A DNA stretch of 16,674 nucleotides from Clostridiaceae bacterium UBA6085 (GCA_002428605.1 DIXH01000090.1:1-16674); one strand, 5' to 3'; counted from the first letter of the stretch, positions 6,601 to 14,059 are shown. Notes: a model not told the origin generated them from the letters alone. A program made the numbers and translations.

Positions 6601-6614
6601 TGCCATTATTGGCA
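6601..6614. promoter_or_regulatory. Candidate upstream activator site for the sigma-54 regulator
   Basis: TGCCA-TTAT-TGGCA is a perfect 5-4-5 inverted repeat, with a further TGCCA half-site at 6569-6573, 32 bp (about three helical turns) before it. It lies roughly 145 bp upstream of the -24 box, a common distance for enhancer-binding proteins. Other dyads lie nearby, for example ACGTT-T-AACGT at 6700-6710, so the true site is uncertain. Confidence 0.3.
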
Positions 6615-6619
6615 TAAGT

Positions 6620-6665
6620 TGGCGGAAACACAATTTCCAGATATCATGGAAAGCTGTTTTCGCCA
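6620..6665. terminator. Long stem-loop, possible terminator of the activator gene
   Basis: The outer arms TGGCGGAAACA (6620-6630) and TGTTTTCGCCA (6655-6665) pair over 11 positions with one G-U. After a small internal loop, TTTCCA (6634-6639) pairs with TGGAAA (6647-6652). The following sequence (TTTACTATTTCC) is only weakly T-rich. It could end the regulator transcript or, as DNA, be a large dyad for protein binding upstream of the sigma-54 promoter. Confidence 0.45.
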
Positions 6666-6743
6666 TTTACTATTTCCAAAAAAAGTTAACTAAATGAATA
6701 CGTTTAACGTCCTTACGCATTTATTTTCTAATTCATTGATATT

Positions 6744-6759
6744 TGGCATGGCGTTTGCT
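6744..6759 (+). promoter_or_regulatory. Sigma-54 (-24/-12) promoter of the AtuA-MvaA-TctA operon
   Basis: TGGCAT (6744-6749), 5 nt, then TTGCT (6755-6759) fits the consensus TGGCAC-N5-TTGCW, with the invariant GG and GC exactly 12 bp apart. It stands about 80 bp before the start codon and follows a gene for a sigma-54 activator. Together these make the operon's control by that activator very likely. Confidence 0.82.
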
Positions 6760-6838
6760 TATAAGAGTTCAGAAGTTGAAAGACTAGACTGCGCTTTACG
6801 CGCGAAGAGCAGTGAATATGGAAACTAGGAGTGATTTT

Positions 6839-8206
6839 ATGAAGACTGTATATATAGGCGGTGGACAGGGATTCTGGGGAGATACCAATGACGGTGCCAT
6901 AGCAATGGTAGAAAAGGCTAAAATTGACTATCTCGCATGCGACTATCTGGCAGAGTTAACTCTGTCAATAATGCAGAAACAGAAGAACAAGAACCCTAAT
7001 GCAGGTTTTGCCAAGGATTTCATAACCCTGTATGAAAAGATTGCTGAGACCTGCTATGAAAAGAAGATAAAGATAATAACCAATGCAGGTGGGATGAATA
7101 TCACAGGAGCGGTAAAGGAAATTGAAAAGATCGCCAGTGCAAAGGGGCTTAAGGGACTGAAGATAGGTTACGTTCTTGGTGACGACATCAAAGAAAAGCT
7201 GCCTGGTCTTATCGAAAGTGGAGTAAAGTTCGTGAACATGGACAATGAGGGAGAATTCACCGGAATCCTTGACAGGATCTATAATGTAAATGCATATCAC
7301 GGACATGAACCGATACTTAAGTGCCTGGAGGAAGGTGCAGATGTTGTTATAACTGGAAGGGCAACAGATTCAAGCCTTTTCCTTGCACCCCTCATACATG
7401 AATTCGGATGGGATCCAAATGACTATGACAACATGGCGAAAGGCATAATCACAGGACACCTTCTAGAATGCGGCGGTCAGGTTTCAGGCGGAAACTGTGA
7501 CTACAACTGGAGAGAAATACCTGACCTTGCAGATCTCGGATTCCCTATAGCGGAGGTCACCGAGGATAGCCTAGTGATAACGAAGACACCTGACACTGGA
7601 GGATTGGTTACTGAACAGTCAGTAAAGGAGCAACTGCTTTACGAGATCCATGATCCAGCAAACTATATAACTCCTGATGTCATAGCAGATGTCAGTCGTG
7701 TAACTGTTGAAAAAATCGGAGAAAACCGGGTGAGGGTCTCCAACATCAAAGGAAAGCCAGCGCCTGACACACTCAAGCTCTGCGTAGGATACTCAGAAGG
7801 CTTCAAGGTGGAGTCGTTCTACTGCTTCGCATGGCCTGATGCATACGACAAAGCAAAACTTGCTTCTGAAATTGTAATGGAGAAGATGAGGAAGAAAAAC
7901 ATGAAGACCGAAGAGGTCAGGATTGATTATGTAGGCCTCAATTCTCTCCACCTGTCAATTGCTGACATGTCAGAGGAAAGAGTCAAAGACCTCAATGAGG
8001 TGATCCTTAGGATAGCGATAAGGACGAAGGACAAGTCAGAAGCTGAGAAGATAATACCTGAGATAGCGCCACTTCAACTGAACGGACCTCCAGGTGGAGC
8101 TCTGTTCGGAGGAAGGTCCAAAGTGAGCGAGGTTATCGCACTATGGCCGACAGCGGTGCCTAAGTCAAGTGTGGTTCTTTCAGCAAACATTCTGGAGGTT
8201 GTGTAG
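6839..8206 (+). CDS. Acyclic terpene utilization AtuA-family protein (DUF1446)
   Basis: This is a 455-residue protein of the DUF1446/AtuA family. Family landmarks are the N-terminal GGGQGFWGDTNDGAI (7-21), DYLAELTLSIM (35-45), TNAGGMN (81-87), the long core ADVVITGRATDSSLFLAPLIHEFGW (167-191) and GHLLECGGQVSGG (206-218). I chose ATG 6839, which has AGGAG at 6827-6831; the frame runs back to a GTG at 6812 with no good ribosome site. AtuA is needed for citronellol/geraniol breakdown in Pseudomonas, but its reaction is not settled to my knowledge. In that pathway a 3-hydroxy-3-alkylglutaryl-CoA is cleaved. Here the neighbour is HMG-CoA reductase, whose substrate is also a 3-hydroxy-3-alkylglutaryl-CoA. 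This suggests, as inference only, that AtuA acts on that class of compounds. It is the first gene after the sigma-54 promoter. Confidence 0.85.
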   Translation: MKTVYIGGGQGFWGDTNDGAIAMVEKAKIDYLACDYLAELTLSIMQKQKNKNPNAGFAKDFITLYEKIAETCYEKKIKIITNAGGMNITGAVKEIEKIASAKGLKGLKIGYVLGDDIKEKLPGLIESGVKFVNMDNEGEFTGILDRIYNVNAYHGHEPILKCLEEGADVVITGRATDSSLFLAPLIHEFGWDPNDYDNMAKGIITGHLLECGGQVSGGNCDYNWREIPDLADLGFPIAEVTEDSLVITKTPDTGGLVTEQSVKEQLLYEIHDPANYITPDVIADVSRVTVEKIGENRVRVSNIKGKPAPDTLKLCVGYSEGFKVESFYCFAWPDAYDKAKLASEIVMEKMRKKNMKTEEVRIDYVGLNSLHLSIADMSEERVKDLNEVILRIAIRTKDKSEAEKIIPEIAPLQLNGPPGGALFGGRSKVSEVIALWPTAVPKSSVVLSANILEVV

Positions 8207-8207
8207 C

Positions 8208-8531
8208 ATGAAGAAGACATACTATCTCAAAGACCTGGCACACGGAAGGTCGGGTGATAAGGGAGACCGAAGCAATATCTGTATGTTCGCGAGGAATCCG
8301 GAAGACTATGAATTCCTGAAGCAGGAACTTACAGCCGAAAGGGTAAAGGCCTATTTCGGGGACATGGTGAAAGGTGATGTGGTAAGATACGAGGTCGAGT
8401 CCCTAAAGGGCTTCAACTTTGTAATGGACAAAGCGCTTGGTGGTGGAGCCACAATGTCCATCAGGATGGACAATCTCGGCAAGACTATGTATACAGCACT
8501 TTTGAGAATGAAGCTTGAGCGGGAAGAATAA
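8208..8531 (+). CDS. AtuA-like ferredoxin-fold domain protein (small partner of AtuA)
   Basis: This 107-residue protein carries the family signature LKDLAHGRSGDKGDRSNICMFAR split across residues 6-28, then a KGFNFVMDKALGGGATMSIRMD segment near 66-87. This matches the C-terminal ferredoxin-like domain that in many bacteria is fused to DUF1446 in one AtuA polypeptide. Here it is a separate gene starting one base after the AtuA stop, with GGAGG at 8194-8198 inside the AtuA end. An upstream GTG at 8169 in the same frame is not needed. The tight spacing implies translational coupling and a two-subunit complex. No cysteine cluster is present, so despite the fold name it should not bind an iron-sulfur centre. 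Confidence 0.82.
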   Translation: MKKTYYLKDLAHGRSGDKGDRSNICMFARNPEDYEFLKQELTAERVKAYFGDMVKGDVVRYEVESLKGFNFVMDKALGGGATMSIRMDNLGKTMYTALLRMKLEREE

Positions 8532-8541
8532 GGAGGAGAAT

Positions 8542-9810
8542 ATGAAGAACAGCGAATACAAAGGATTCTACAAACTTGCTATTGAGGACAGATTGAAGGA
8601 GGTAGTTGAATTTGCGGGCTTGACTAAGGAAGAGTCCGAGGCTCTGAGTAACCCTGATGCACTCACCCCTGATATGGCAGATCACATGGTTGAGAACGTC
8701 ATCGGAAGATACTCTCTCCCAATGGGTGTTGCAGTTAACTTTCTGATAAATGGGAAGGATTATCTTATTCCAATGGTTACTGAAGAGCCCTCGGTTATTG
8801 CAGCTGCAAGCAACGGAGCCAAGATGGCGAGAGAGAATGGAGGTATATTTGCAAGCAACAGCGGAACAGTAATGATATCGCAGATACAGGTTCTAGATAT
8901 TGAGGATGCCAATTATGCGAAAATAAAGGTCCTTGAAAACAGGAAGGCTATCGCTGAAAAATGCAATGAAATGGATCCAGTACTTGTAAAACTTGGAGGT
9001 GGAGTAGTAGATGTAGAGGCGAGGGTCGTCGAATCATCCATAATCGGTGACATGCTGATAGTTCACCTGAAGGTTAATACTCTTGATGCAATGGGAGCCA
9101 ATGCGGTAAATACAATGGCTGAAGGAATTTCGCCATTCATCGAGGAAATAACCGGTGGCCGTGTGAACCTGAGGATCCTATCGAACCTGGCGATTTTCAG
9201 GCTTGCAAGGGCACGGGCCAAGTTCAGCAAGGAAAGTCTTGGGGGAGAACATGTCGTAGATGCCATTATAGATGCCTATGCATTTGCTGAGGCTGATCCA
9301 TTCAGGGCGGCAACTCACAACAAGGGAATTATGAACGGAATATCAGCTGCAGTCCTAGCAACCGGCAACGATACGAGAGCGGTTGAATCAGGAGCTCATG
9401 CTTATGCTTCCTTAAGCGGTTCATACAAGCCGCTTTCGACATGGGAAAAGGACAAGAACGGGGACCTGGTGGGTACAATAGAGCTTCCAATGGCAGTCGG
9501 TCTGGTTGGAGGTGCTACCAAGGTCCATCCGCAGGCAAAAGCAGCTGTCAGGATACTGGGTGTTAAGTCAGCAGGAGAACTTGGTGAGGTTTTCGCATCA
9601 CTCGGACTCATTCAGAATTTTGCTGCGGTAAGGGTGCTTGCCACCGAAGGAGTACAGAGAGGTCACATGGGACTTCATGCCAGGAACATAGCAGCTGTAG
9701 CTGGTGCTACCGGAGACGTGCTCGAGGCTATTGTAAAGAGAATGGTATCAGAGAAGAAAGTAAGGGTAGAGTATGCCCAGGAACTTCTGAAGGAATACGA
9801 GAATAAATAA
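8542..9810 (+). CDS. mvaA: Hydroxymethylglutaryl-CoA reductase, degradative (class II)
   Basis: This is a 422-residue class II HMG-CoA reductase, close in length and motif order to Pseudomonas mevalonii MvaA. The motifs include ENVIG at 51-55, EEPSVIAAAS at 81-90, DAMGAN at 182-187 and the catalytic set: Glu82, Lys261 (HNKGIMNG), Asp277 (GNDTRAVE) and His375 (RGHMGLHARN). All catalytic residues are kept, so the enzyme should be active. It interconverts mevalonate, CoA and two NAD(P)+ with HMG-CoA and two NAD(P)H. AGGAGG at 8531-8536 supports the ATG. Class II enzymes serve either mevalonate breakdown or, in Gram-positive cocci, mevalonate synthesis. A sigma-54-controlled operon with a transporter and AtuA, and no other mevalonate-pathway gene nearby, favours the catabolic role. 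No HMG-CoA lyase gene is in the window. Confidence 0.95.
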   Translation: MKNSEYKGFYKLAIEDRLKEVVEFAGLTKEESEALSNPDALTPDMADHMVENVIGRYSLPMGVAVNFLINGKDYLIPMVTEEPSVIAAASNGAKMARENGGIFASNSGTVMISQIQVLDIEDANYAKIKVLENRKAIAEKCNEMDPVLVKLGGGVVDVEARVVESSIIGDMLIVHLKVNTLDAMGANAVNTMAEGISPFIEEITGGRVNLRILSNLAIFRLARARAKFSKESLGGEHVVDAIIDAYAFAEADPFRAATHNKGIMNGISAAVLATGNDTRAVESGAHAYASLSGSYKPLSTWEKDKNGDLVGTIELPMAVGLVGGATKVHPQAKAAVRILGVKSAGELGEVFASLGLIQNFAAVRVLATEGVQRGHMGLHARNIAAVAGATGDVLEAIVKRMVSEKKVRVEYAQELLKEYENK

Positions 9811-9834
9811 CTATATAAATCAGGGGGAAGCAGA

Positions 9835-10293
9835 ATGGAAAACAAAAAGGTCCAGCTAACTGAAGTCTGGGGCGATACCGTCGATCTCAGGGAACTAATG
9901 ATTGCATCAATACTTGGTATAGGATTAACCATGGGCATGTACCTTATAGGCAGGAATATCTTCCTTAAGATCGATGGCCTTGATGTCGGACTTGCAAAAG
10001 GCTATTCGTTACTTATCGGTATAGTAGGTTGCATAGCGTCTGGAGTCATTTCAGCAAAACTATTCAAACCTAAGAGAATCGTGGAAGAAAAGTTCGAGAA
10101 TGAGAATATCGAGGAGATTCTCAAGGCTGCCGGGATGACTGTAGAGGATGAAATCAATGCGCTTAGAAATGTCGATCCCGCAATTATTGCTGAAATGGAA
10201 GAGTTTGAGCTTTATAGCTTGCTCGAGCTTGTCCCTGAAGACTCGCCAAACTATAAACCAGAATACAAGGTAAAGGCAAAGGGGGGCAAATAA
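9835..10293 (+). CDS. Small two-helix membrane protein, putative TctB-like partner of the TctA-type permease
   Basis: This 152-residue protein has two predicted membrane helices (about 21-40 and 56-75) and a long, mostly acidic soluble tail (80-152) that includes EEILKAAGMTVEDEINAL. AGGGGG precedes the ATG. Its stop codon is followed directly by the ATG of the TctA-like permease, so the two should be made together. Position and size resemble TctB of the tripartite tricarboxylate transporters, but classical TctB has about four helices and lacks such a tail. I do not recognise the family from sequence and assign the role only from context. The tail would face the cytosol under the positive-inside rule (KPKR at 78-81) and might regulate the permease. 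Confidence 0.5.
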   Translation: MENKKVQLTEVWGDTVDLRELMIASILGIGLTMGMYLIGRNIFLKIDGLDVGLAKGYSLLIGIVGCIASGVISAKLFKPKRIVEEKFENENIEEILKAAGMTVEDEINALRNVDPAIIAEMEEFELYSLLELVPEDSPNYKPEYKVKAKGGK

Positions 10294-11664
10294 ATGTTAT
10301 TACTTCAGGCTTTCATAGCGGCAACCCTTGGAGGGGTGCTGTATACAATCATCGGAATCATACCTGGAACTGATGAAACAGCAACAATGGCTCCAGTTAC
10401 ACTCATTCTAGTACTCATGGGTCTGCCAGGAGAGGTGCTTTTCGCCTGGTTCATTGGTATCATCGTAGCAATGCAGATCAGCCATACCATACCTACCGCA
10501 ATGGCAGCTCTTCCTGGAAGCACCATGGCTGTGCCGATGGTTCTCAACAGCTCCATAGCGAAAAGGCTGGGAATCCCTCATGTTGCAATGAGGAAGATGG
10601 CAGCTGGATCTCTCATTGGATCATTCACAGGACTTGTTGTGGCAATTGGGTTTGCACTTTTAATGGCACCTCTCGGTAACATGGTAAAGCCATATATCGG
10701 ACTCATATTTACAATTGGAGCTATGGCTATCGGTTATATGTCTAAAGCAAAATGGGGTGCAGTAATCGCAATATTCCCTTTCGCATTCCTTATACAGGGA
10801 TTCCAGCGGATAGCTGTTGAAGGTGTCGGTAAAACACTATTCATCTCAATATTTATGGGAATCACAATTGGACCAATGATTGCTGAAGTTTTCAACATAT
10901 TCATACCCAGTCAGAGAGACAAGCAGAGGAGGAACAAGCCTTCAACAATCTGGCTTGCACCTGATTCAAGCAAGAAGAAGGGTCTTTTTCCTAATCCCTT
11001 TAAAATATTCACGAAGAAGCAAAACAAGACGATACTTCTCATGTCTTCAATAGGAGCTTGTACATTCACATTCTCACCTGTTGGAATGACTGTAATGCTG
11101 GGTGAGATCATAAATGGAAAGTGTAAGGAACTATATGAAAGGGTTACCACAACACTTGGTGTCCAGGATTCCATAAGCAACAGCACATACCTTGGTGAAT
11201 TCATCATACCTCTCATAGCATTTGCAGGTCTCCCGATAAGCCCGGTTGCAGCAGGACCTGGAGCGCCACTGTTCAACGCACCACCGCGATTTTCAGTTGA
11301 ACCGCTGAATAATCTTGCACAGCTTCTCTCAATACCAGACTACTTTATTTTCGGATTAATAGGCATAGTTGGCGGAGCACTGTTCGCATTCCCTATAGCA
11401 ATAAAGAAGGCAAGATCATGGACTGAACTCATGTTCAGGGCAGTGAGCCATGAAGCGCTAATAGGAGCCTTCATCGGACTCATATGCATGCTTGCATTCT
11501 ACGAGGCCGGCATACTCGGAATATTCGTCGCTGTCAGCATCGGCATTTTCGGCGGACTTCTCCATAACCTTTTCGGGATTCATACCGGAGTTCAGTTCAT
11601 GGCATACTACGCTTCAGGTTTCATAGTTACTCAGGCTCTTGCACTGGCAAAGATACTGATCTGA
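10294..11664 (+). CDS. TctA-like permease (tripartite tricarboxylate transporter, large membrane subunit)
   Basis: This is a 456-residue, very hydrophobic protein with roughly 10-12 membrane helices. The N-terminal GIIPGTDETATMAPVTL (21-37) and ALPGSTMAVPMVL (72-84) match the TctA glycine-proline motifs (GIIPGLGPTTA, IPGTxxS). A second inverted half carries SNSTYLGEFIIPLIAFAGLPISP. TctA proteins carry carboxylates such as citrate, usually with TctB and a periplasmic binding protein, TctC. No TctC gene is near. A middle cytosolic loop (about 207-245) is rich in lysine and arginine. GGGGGG before the ATG is the ribosome site. As the last gene of the AtuA-MvaA operon, it plausibly brings in the pathway's substrate; mevalonate, a small hydroxy acid, would fit. 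The substrate is an inference. Confidence 0.8.
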   Translation: MLLLQAFIAATLGGVLYTIIGIIPGTDETATMAPVTLILVLMGLPGEVLFAWFIGIIVAMQISHTIPTAMAALPGSTMAVPMVLNSSIAKRLGIPHVAMRKMAAGSLIGSFTGLVVAIGFALLMAPLGNMVKPYIGLIFTIGAMAIGYMSKAKWGAVIAIFPFAFLIQGFQRIAVEGVGKTLFISIFMGITIGPMIAEVFNIFIPSQRDKQRRNKPSTIWLAPDSSKKKGLFPNPFKIFTKKQNKTILLMSSIGACTFTFSPVGMTVMLGEIINGKCKELYERVTTTLGVQDSISNSTYLGEFIIPLIAFAGLPISPVAAGPGAPLFNAPPRFSVEPLNNLAQLLSIPDYFIFGLIGIVGGALFAFPIAIKKARSWTELMFRAVSHEALIGAFIGLICMLAFYEAGILGIFVAVSIGIFGGLLHNLFGIHTGVQFMAYYASGFIVTQALALAKILI

Positions 11665-11686
11665 AAACATCAGAACAGATGATTTT

Positions 11687-11721
11687 ATCCCCGTAAATTC
11701 TTTGCGGGGATTTCTGTTGTT
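11687..11721 (+). terminator. Terminator of the AtuA-MvaA-TctA operon
   Basis: ATCCCCG (11687-11693) pairs with CGGGGAT (11705-11711), flanked by an outer AACAGA/TCTGTT pairing, and is followed by a T-rich run (TTCTGTTGTT). It separates the catabolic operon from the next gene. Confidence 0.78.
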
Positions 11722-11787
11722 AGAGGTTTGCTAACATAGTATTATGGATATAAGAATACCTGAGTATCAGTAGACCTGGAGGTAAAA

Positions 11788-12276
11788 ATGGCGGGAAGCG
11801 ATGTAACAAAGGTTGATGTGATGATGGAAAGGGCTGAGGCGGCGGCTAAAGGCTATTTCAGGGAAGGGCTCAACTGCTCCGAGTGCGTATTCCAGAGCTT
11901 CCTTGACCTTGGATTAACTGACCTACCGCGTGAAGTCATTGCACTGTCTTCAGGCTTCGGTGGCGGGATTGGAATGACTAAGAACAACTGCGGAGCTATG
12001 CTCGGTGCTGCAATGTCAGTGGCTGCTGTTAAAGGCAGGAAAGACCCGAAGGCTAAAGAGACTATGGACGAAAGGGTAGAGGAGCTTTACGGCGAGAATG
12101 GAATCTACAGCATATTCAGTTCACTTGTAAAAGAGTTTGAAGAAAAGTATGGAACCGTAAGCTGCAGGGAGATAACTGGCAAGTTTCCGGACTGGCATTC
12201 GAGAGAAAGGAAGAAGAACTGCCAGAGCATAGTAGGTTATGCTGCTGCACTTGGAGTAAAGTATGCACTGAAATAA
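11788..12276 (+). CDS. C_GCAxxG_C_C family redox-type protein
   Basis: This 162-residue protein has the cysteine layout that names the family: C30-x-x-C33 (NCSEC), then NCGAMLGAAMSV with C68, C126 (SCREIT) and C145 (KNCQSIVGYAA). GFGGGIG at 56-62 sits before the central motif. GGAGG precedes the ATG. The family is common in anaerobes; its cysteines are thought to bind a metal or cofactor, but no settled function is known to me. There is no signal peptide, so it should be cytosolic. The terminators on both sides make it its own transcription unit. Its closeness to the mevalonate-type operon may be chance. Confidence 0.8.
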   Translation: MAGSDVTKVDVMMERAEAAAKGYFREGLNCSECVFQSFLDLGLTDLPREVIALSSGFGGGIGMTKNNCGAMLGAAMSVAAVKGRKDPKAKETMDERVEELYGENGIYSIFSSLVKEFEEKYGTVSCREITGKFPDWHSRERKKNCQSIVGYAAALGVKYALK

Positions 12277-12297
12277 TAGCTTGAAAAGACAAAATCA

Positions 12298-12338
12298 GGA
12301 AGAGCCTTGTCCATAATAATGCTGGACAAGGCTCTTCC
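12298..12338. terminator. Bidirectional terminator between convergent genes
   Basis: A perfect 15-bp stem, GGAAGAGCCTTGTCC (12298-12312) with its complement at 12324-12338, around an 11-nt loop. On the minus strand it is followed by TGATTTTGTCTTTTC. The plus strand tail is ATACTTTAT. It serves the converging cysteine-rich and dipeptidase genes. Confidence 0.85.
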
Positions 12339-12350
12339 ATACTTTATGGC

Positions 12351-13181
12351 TTATTCAGGTGCAAATACCCTGAAATACAAGGGTTCTGATGGGAAATGCA
12401 CATAGGTGTCAGTATAGTCATAGTCAAGCCTGCCGGACCTTGCCCTCAGGAAATGAATGAACTGAACATCAAGCAGGGGATAAGCAGCGCTTTCAGGTAC
12501 ATAATAGTGCCACCATTCGCTCTTGTTCACCTTGAAGCCGCTTCTTTCCATTATGTCAATAAGAAGGGAACGGTTGCTTCTCTGCCGTTCTGTGGCCCCA
12601 TCATAGTCGATGTGAGCCTTGATGCTGAAGTCATCAAACTTTGAAGGCATATCCAGCTCCCTGCCGTTTGAATCGACAAGGGTAATATCCACAGCCAGAC
12701 CCTTGGGGTGAAGAGAGCTTGATGAGGGTTTGGCAACATACATCCTGAGCTCCTTGGGAGTGGAGTCGTACAGGCTCTGCTGCACAGAGACCGGCCTGTA
12801 GGCATCGAATACCTTTATCCTCAGCCCTTTTGCCCTGGCAAGCCTTTGAGCCTTTAGGAGCCTTGCTGCAATGTCCTTATGGATAAGACAAAGGACAGTG
12901 TCGTAGTGGATCCGTCCCGTAAAGTTGTCCCTGGTCGCATATCTCTGGTCTATTATGAAGGTGTCATCAAGGCTCGTAAGCTCTACAAGGTCCATGTAAT
13001 AGTAGGGAGAGGGATGGTGAAGGGGGATACTTCTGAATACTGGTTTTTCAAGAGTGATTTGTGATGCCTCTGTTTCGCCCGAAGCAAATACAACCTTCCG
13101 AGAAGCGGAACCTTCAATGACAAGGCCTGTTGAAAATATTAATGCAATTAATAACGAAATGATCCACAGGAGCTTTTTCAT
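12351..13181 (-). CDS. Secreted D-alanyl-D-alanine dipeptidase (VanX/DdpX type, peptidase M15D)
   Basis: This 276-residue protein starts with a membrane helix/signal peptide (about 4-21) and a possible cut after GSA. The mature part is a VanX-type zinc dipeptidase: YATRDNFTG (81-89), DAYRP with Arg129, the zinc site SLHPKGLAVDIT (His158 and Asp165), and SEWWHYY with catalytic Glu222 and zinc ligand His225. All key residues are kept. The enzyme splits D-Ala-D-Ala. In vancomycin resistance it acts in the cytosol with VanH and VanA, but here it is exported and no van genes are near. A role in recycling wall dipeptide or in wall turnover is more likely than resistance. The gene lies 50 bp after a lipoprotein gene on the same strand, with a hairpin between them; GAGG lies ahead of the ATG. 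Confidence 0.88.
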   Translation of the reverse strand: MKKLLWIISLLIALIFSTGLVIEGSASRKVVFASGETEASQITLEKPVFRSIPLHHPSPYYYMDLVELTSLDDTFIIDQRYATRDNFTGRIHYDTVLCLIHKDIAARLLKAQRLARAKGLRIKVFDAYRPVSVQQSLYDSTPKELRMYVAKPSSSSLHPKGLAVDITLVDSNGRELDMPSKFDDFSIKAHIDYDGATERQRSNRSLLIDIMERSGFKVNKSEWWHYYVPESAAYPLLDVQFIHFLRARSGRLDYDYTDTYVHFPSEPLYFRVFAPE

Positions 13182-13194
13182 CCTTTACCTCAAA

Positions 13195-13222
13195 GGAAGG
13201 CCAGGATTTCGCCTGACCTTCC
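13195..13222 (-). terminator. Hairpin between the lipoprotein and dipeptidase genes
   Basis: GGAAGGCCAGG (13195-13205) faces CCTGACCTTCC (13212-13222): 10 matched pairs plus one mismatch that is a G-U pair in minus-strand RNA, with a 6-nt loop. On the minus strand only TTTG follows, so termination may be partial and allow read-through into the dipeptidase gene. Confidence 0.5.
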
Positions 13223-13231
13223 TGCAAACTT

Positions 13232-13945
13232 TTATGGTATGTTTAGGTTAGTAACCTTGTAGTCAGAAGGAATAGTGAACATGCTGTCATCAATAGAGTC
13301 AGTCAGCTTTGAAATCTCCATCAGGGTCTTTGTACTGCCGCTGGTGTATTCGATCCCCCTGAGGTCGCTTCCATCGAAGAAGTACCTGACACTTCCGCCG
13401 TCGGTTGAATATTCCTCATAGTCTAGCATCTTTCCGAGAAAATCCGATTTTCCACTACCCTTGTAGATTATTCCGTCCAGCTTGATTTCCGGGGTCTGAG
13501 GCGTGTCAGCAGGTACCGGCTTTGAGGCATCCATTACCATCACCGTCTTCATGTCATGACTGATAATATACATCTTGCCATCCTTCATTACAGTGCTCAT
13601 CGTCATACTGTCCCTGAGCTCTATCTTGCTTGCCATCTCAGAACCGTTCATGGACATGGTAGTTTCCATGACATCCTCAAGCTCGCCGTTAATCGTTGCG
13701 AATATCTTGACTGTCATCGTGTACTTCCCATCCTTCATGATGTCTACTATCTTTTGTGACAGAAGGTCCGGCGTTGAAGGGACGGTTGATGTAGGAGCAG
13801 CAGTTGGTGCGGCTGTAGGAGCTGCAGTGGCAGTCGGGGCAACTGGTTTTGAGCCGCACGAAGCAAGGAGAGACAATGCGCAAATGAGTCCGATTATAAC
13901 AAGCGGTCTGCGGTGCCTTGAAGTTACAGTCCTGGTGTCAGGCAT
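13232..13945 (-). CDS. Lipoprotein with Pro/Thr/Ala linker, unknown function
   Basis: This 237-residue protein has a signal peptide with basic start and lipobox LASC, which puts the lipidated cysteine at residue 30. A low-complexity linker of repeated P-T-A-A units (about 36-58) acts as a spacer from the membrane. The globular part (60-237) is rich in beta-type, methionine-containing segments (METTMSMNGSEMASK, DGKMYIISHDMKTVMVMD, RYFFDGSDLRGIEY). This layout recalls LolA/LppX-fold or DUF4412-like lipoproteins, but I cannot assign a family with confidence. GAGGAG precedes the ATG. It is divergent from the NERD gene and may share a transcript with the dipeptidase gene downstream. Confidence 0.75.
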   Translation of the reverse strand: MPDTRTVTSRHRRPLVIIGLICALSLLASCGSKPVAPTATAAPTAAPTAAPTSTVPSTPDLLSQKIVDIMKDGKYTMTVKIFATINGELEDVMETTMSMNGSEMASKIELRDSMTMSTVMKDGKMYIISHDMKTVMVMDASKPVPADTPQTPEIKLDGIIYKGSGKSDFLGKMLDYEEYSTDGGSVRYFFDGSDLRGIEYTSGSTKTLMEISKLTDSIDDSMFTIPSDYKVTNLNIP

Positions 13946-13995
13946 CTAAATCACTCCTCGTGTGGATATTGAAGGATATTCTCCTGCTTAGGATA

Positions 13996-14024
13996 ATTGT
14001 ATTCCACCGGGACTTGCATGTCAA
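13996..14024 (-). promoter_or_regulatory. Promoter of the minus-strand lipoprotein gene
   Basis: On the minus strand TTGACA (14024-14019) is followed after exactly 17 bp by TACAAT (14001-13996), a near-consensus sigma-A promoter about 50 bp before the lipoprotein start. Confidence 0.75.
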
Positions 14025-14059
14025 AGAATGCTAAGGCAAATTGGCAGATAGGATTAGTC

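Noticed and set aside
8169..8207. Earlier GTG start for the small AtuA partner
   Set aside because: The added 13 residues are not like the family and would overlap the AtuA gene. ATG 8208 has GGAGG at the right distance.
12351..13181. Vancomycin-resistance gene
   Set aside because: The enzyme family matches VanX, but the protein is exported and no ligase, dehydrogenase or two-component system is next to it.
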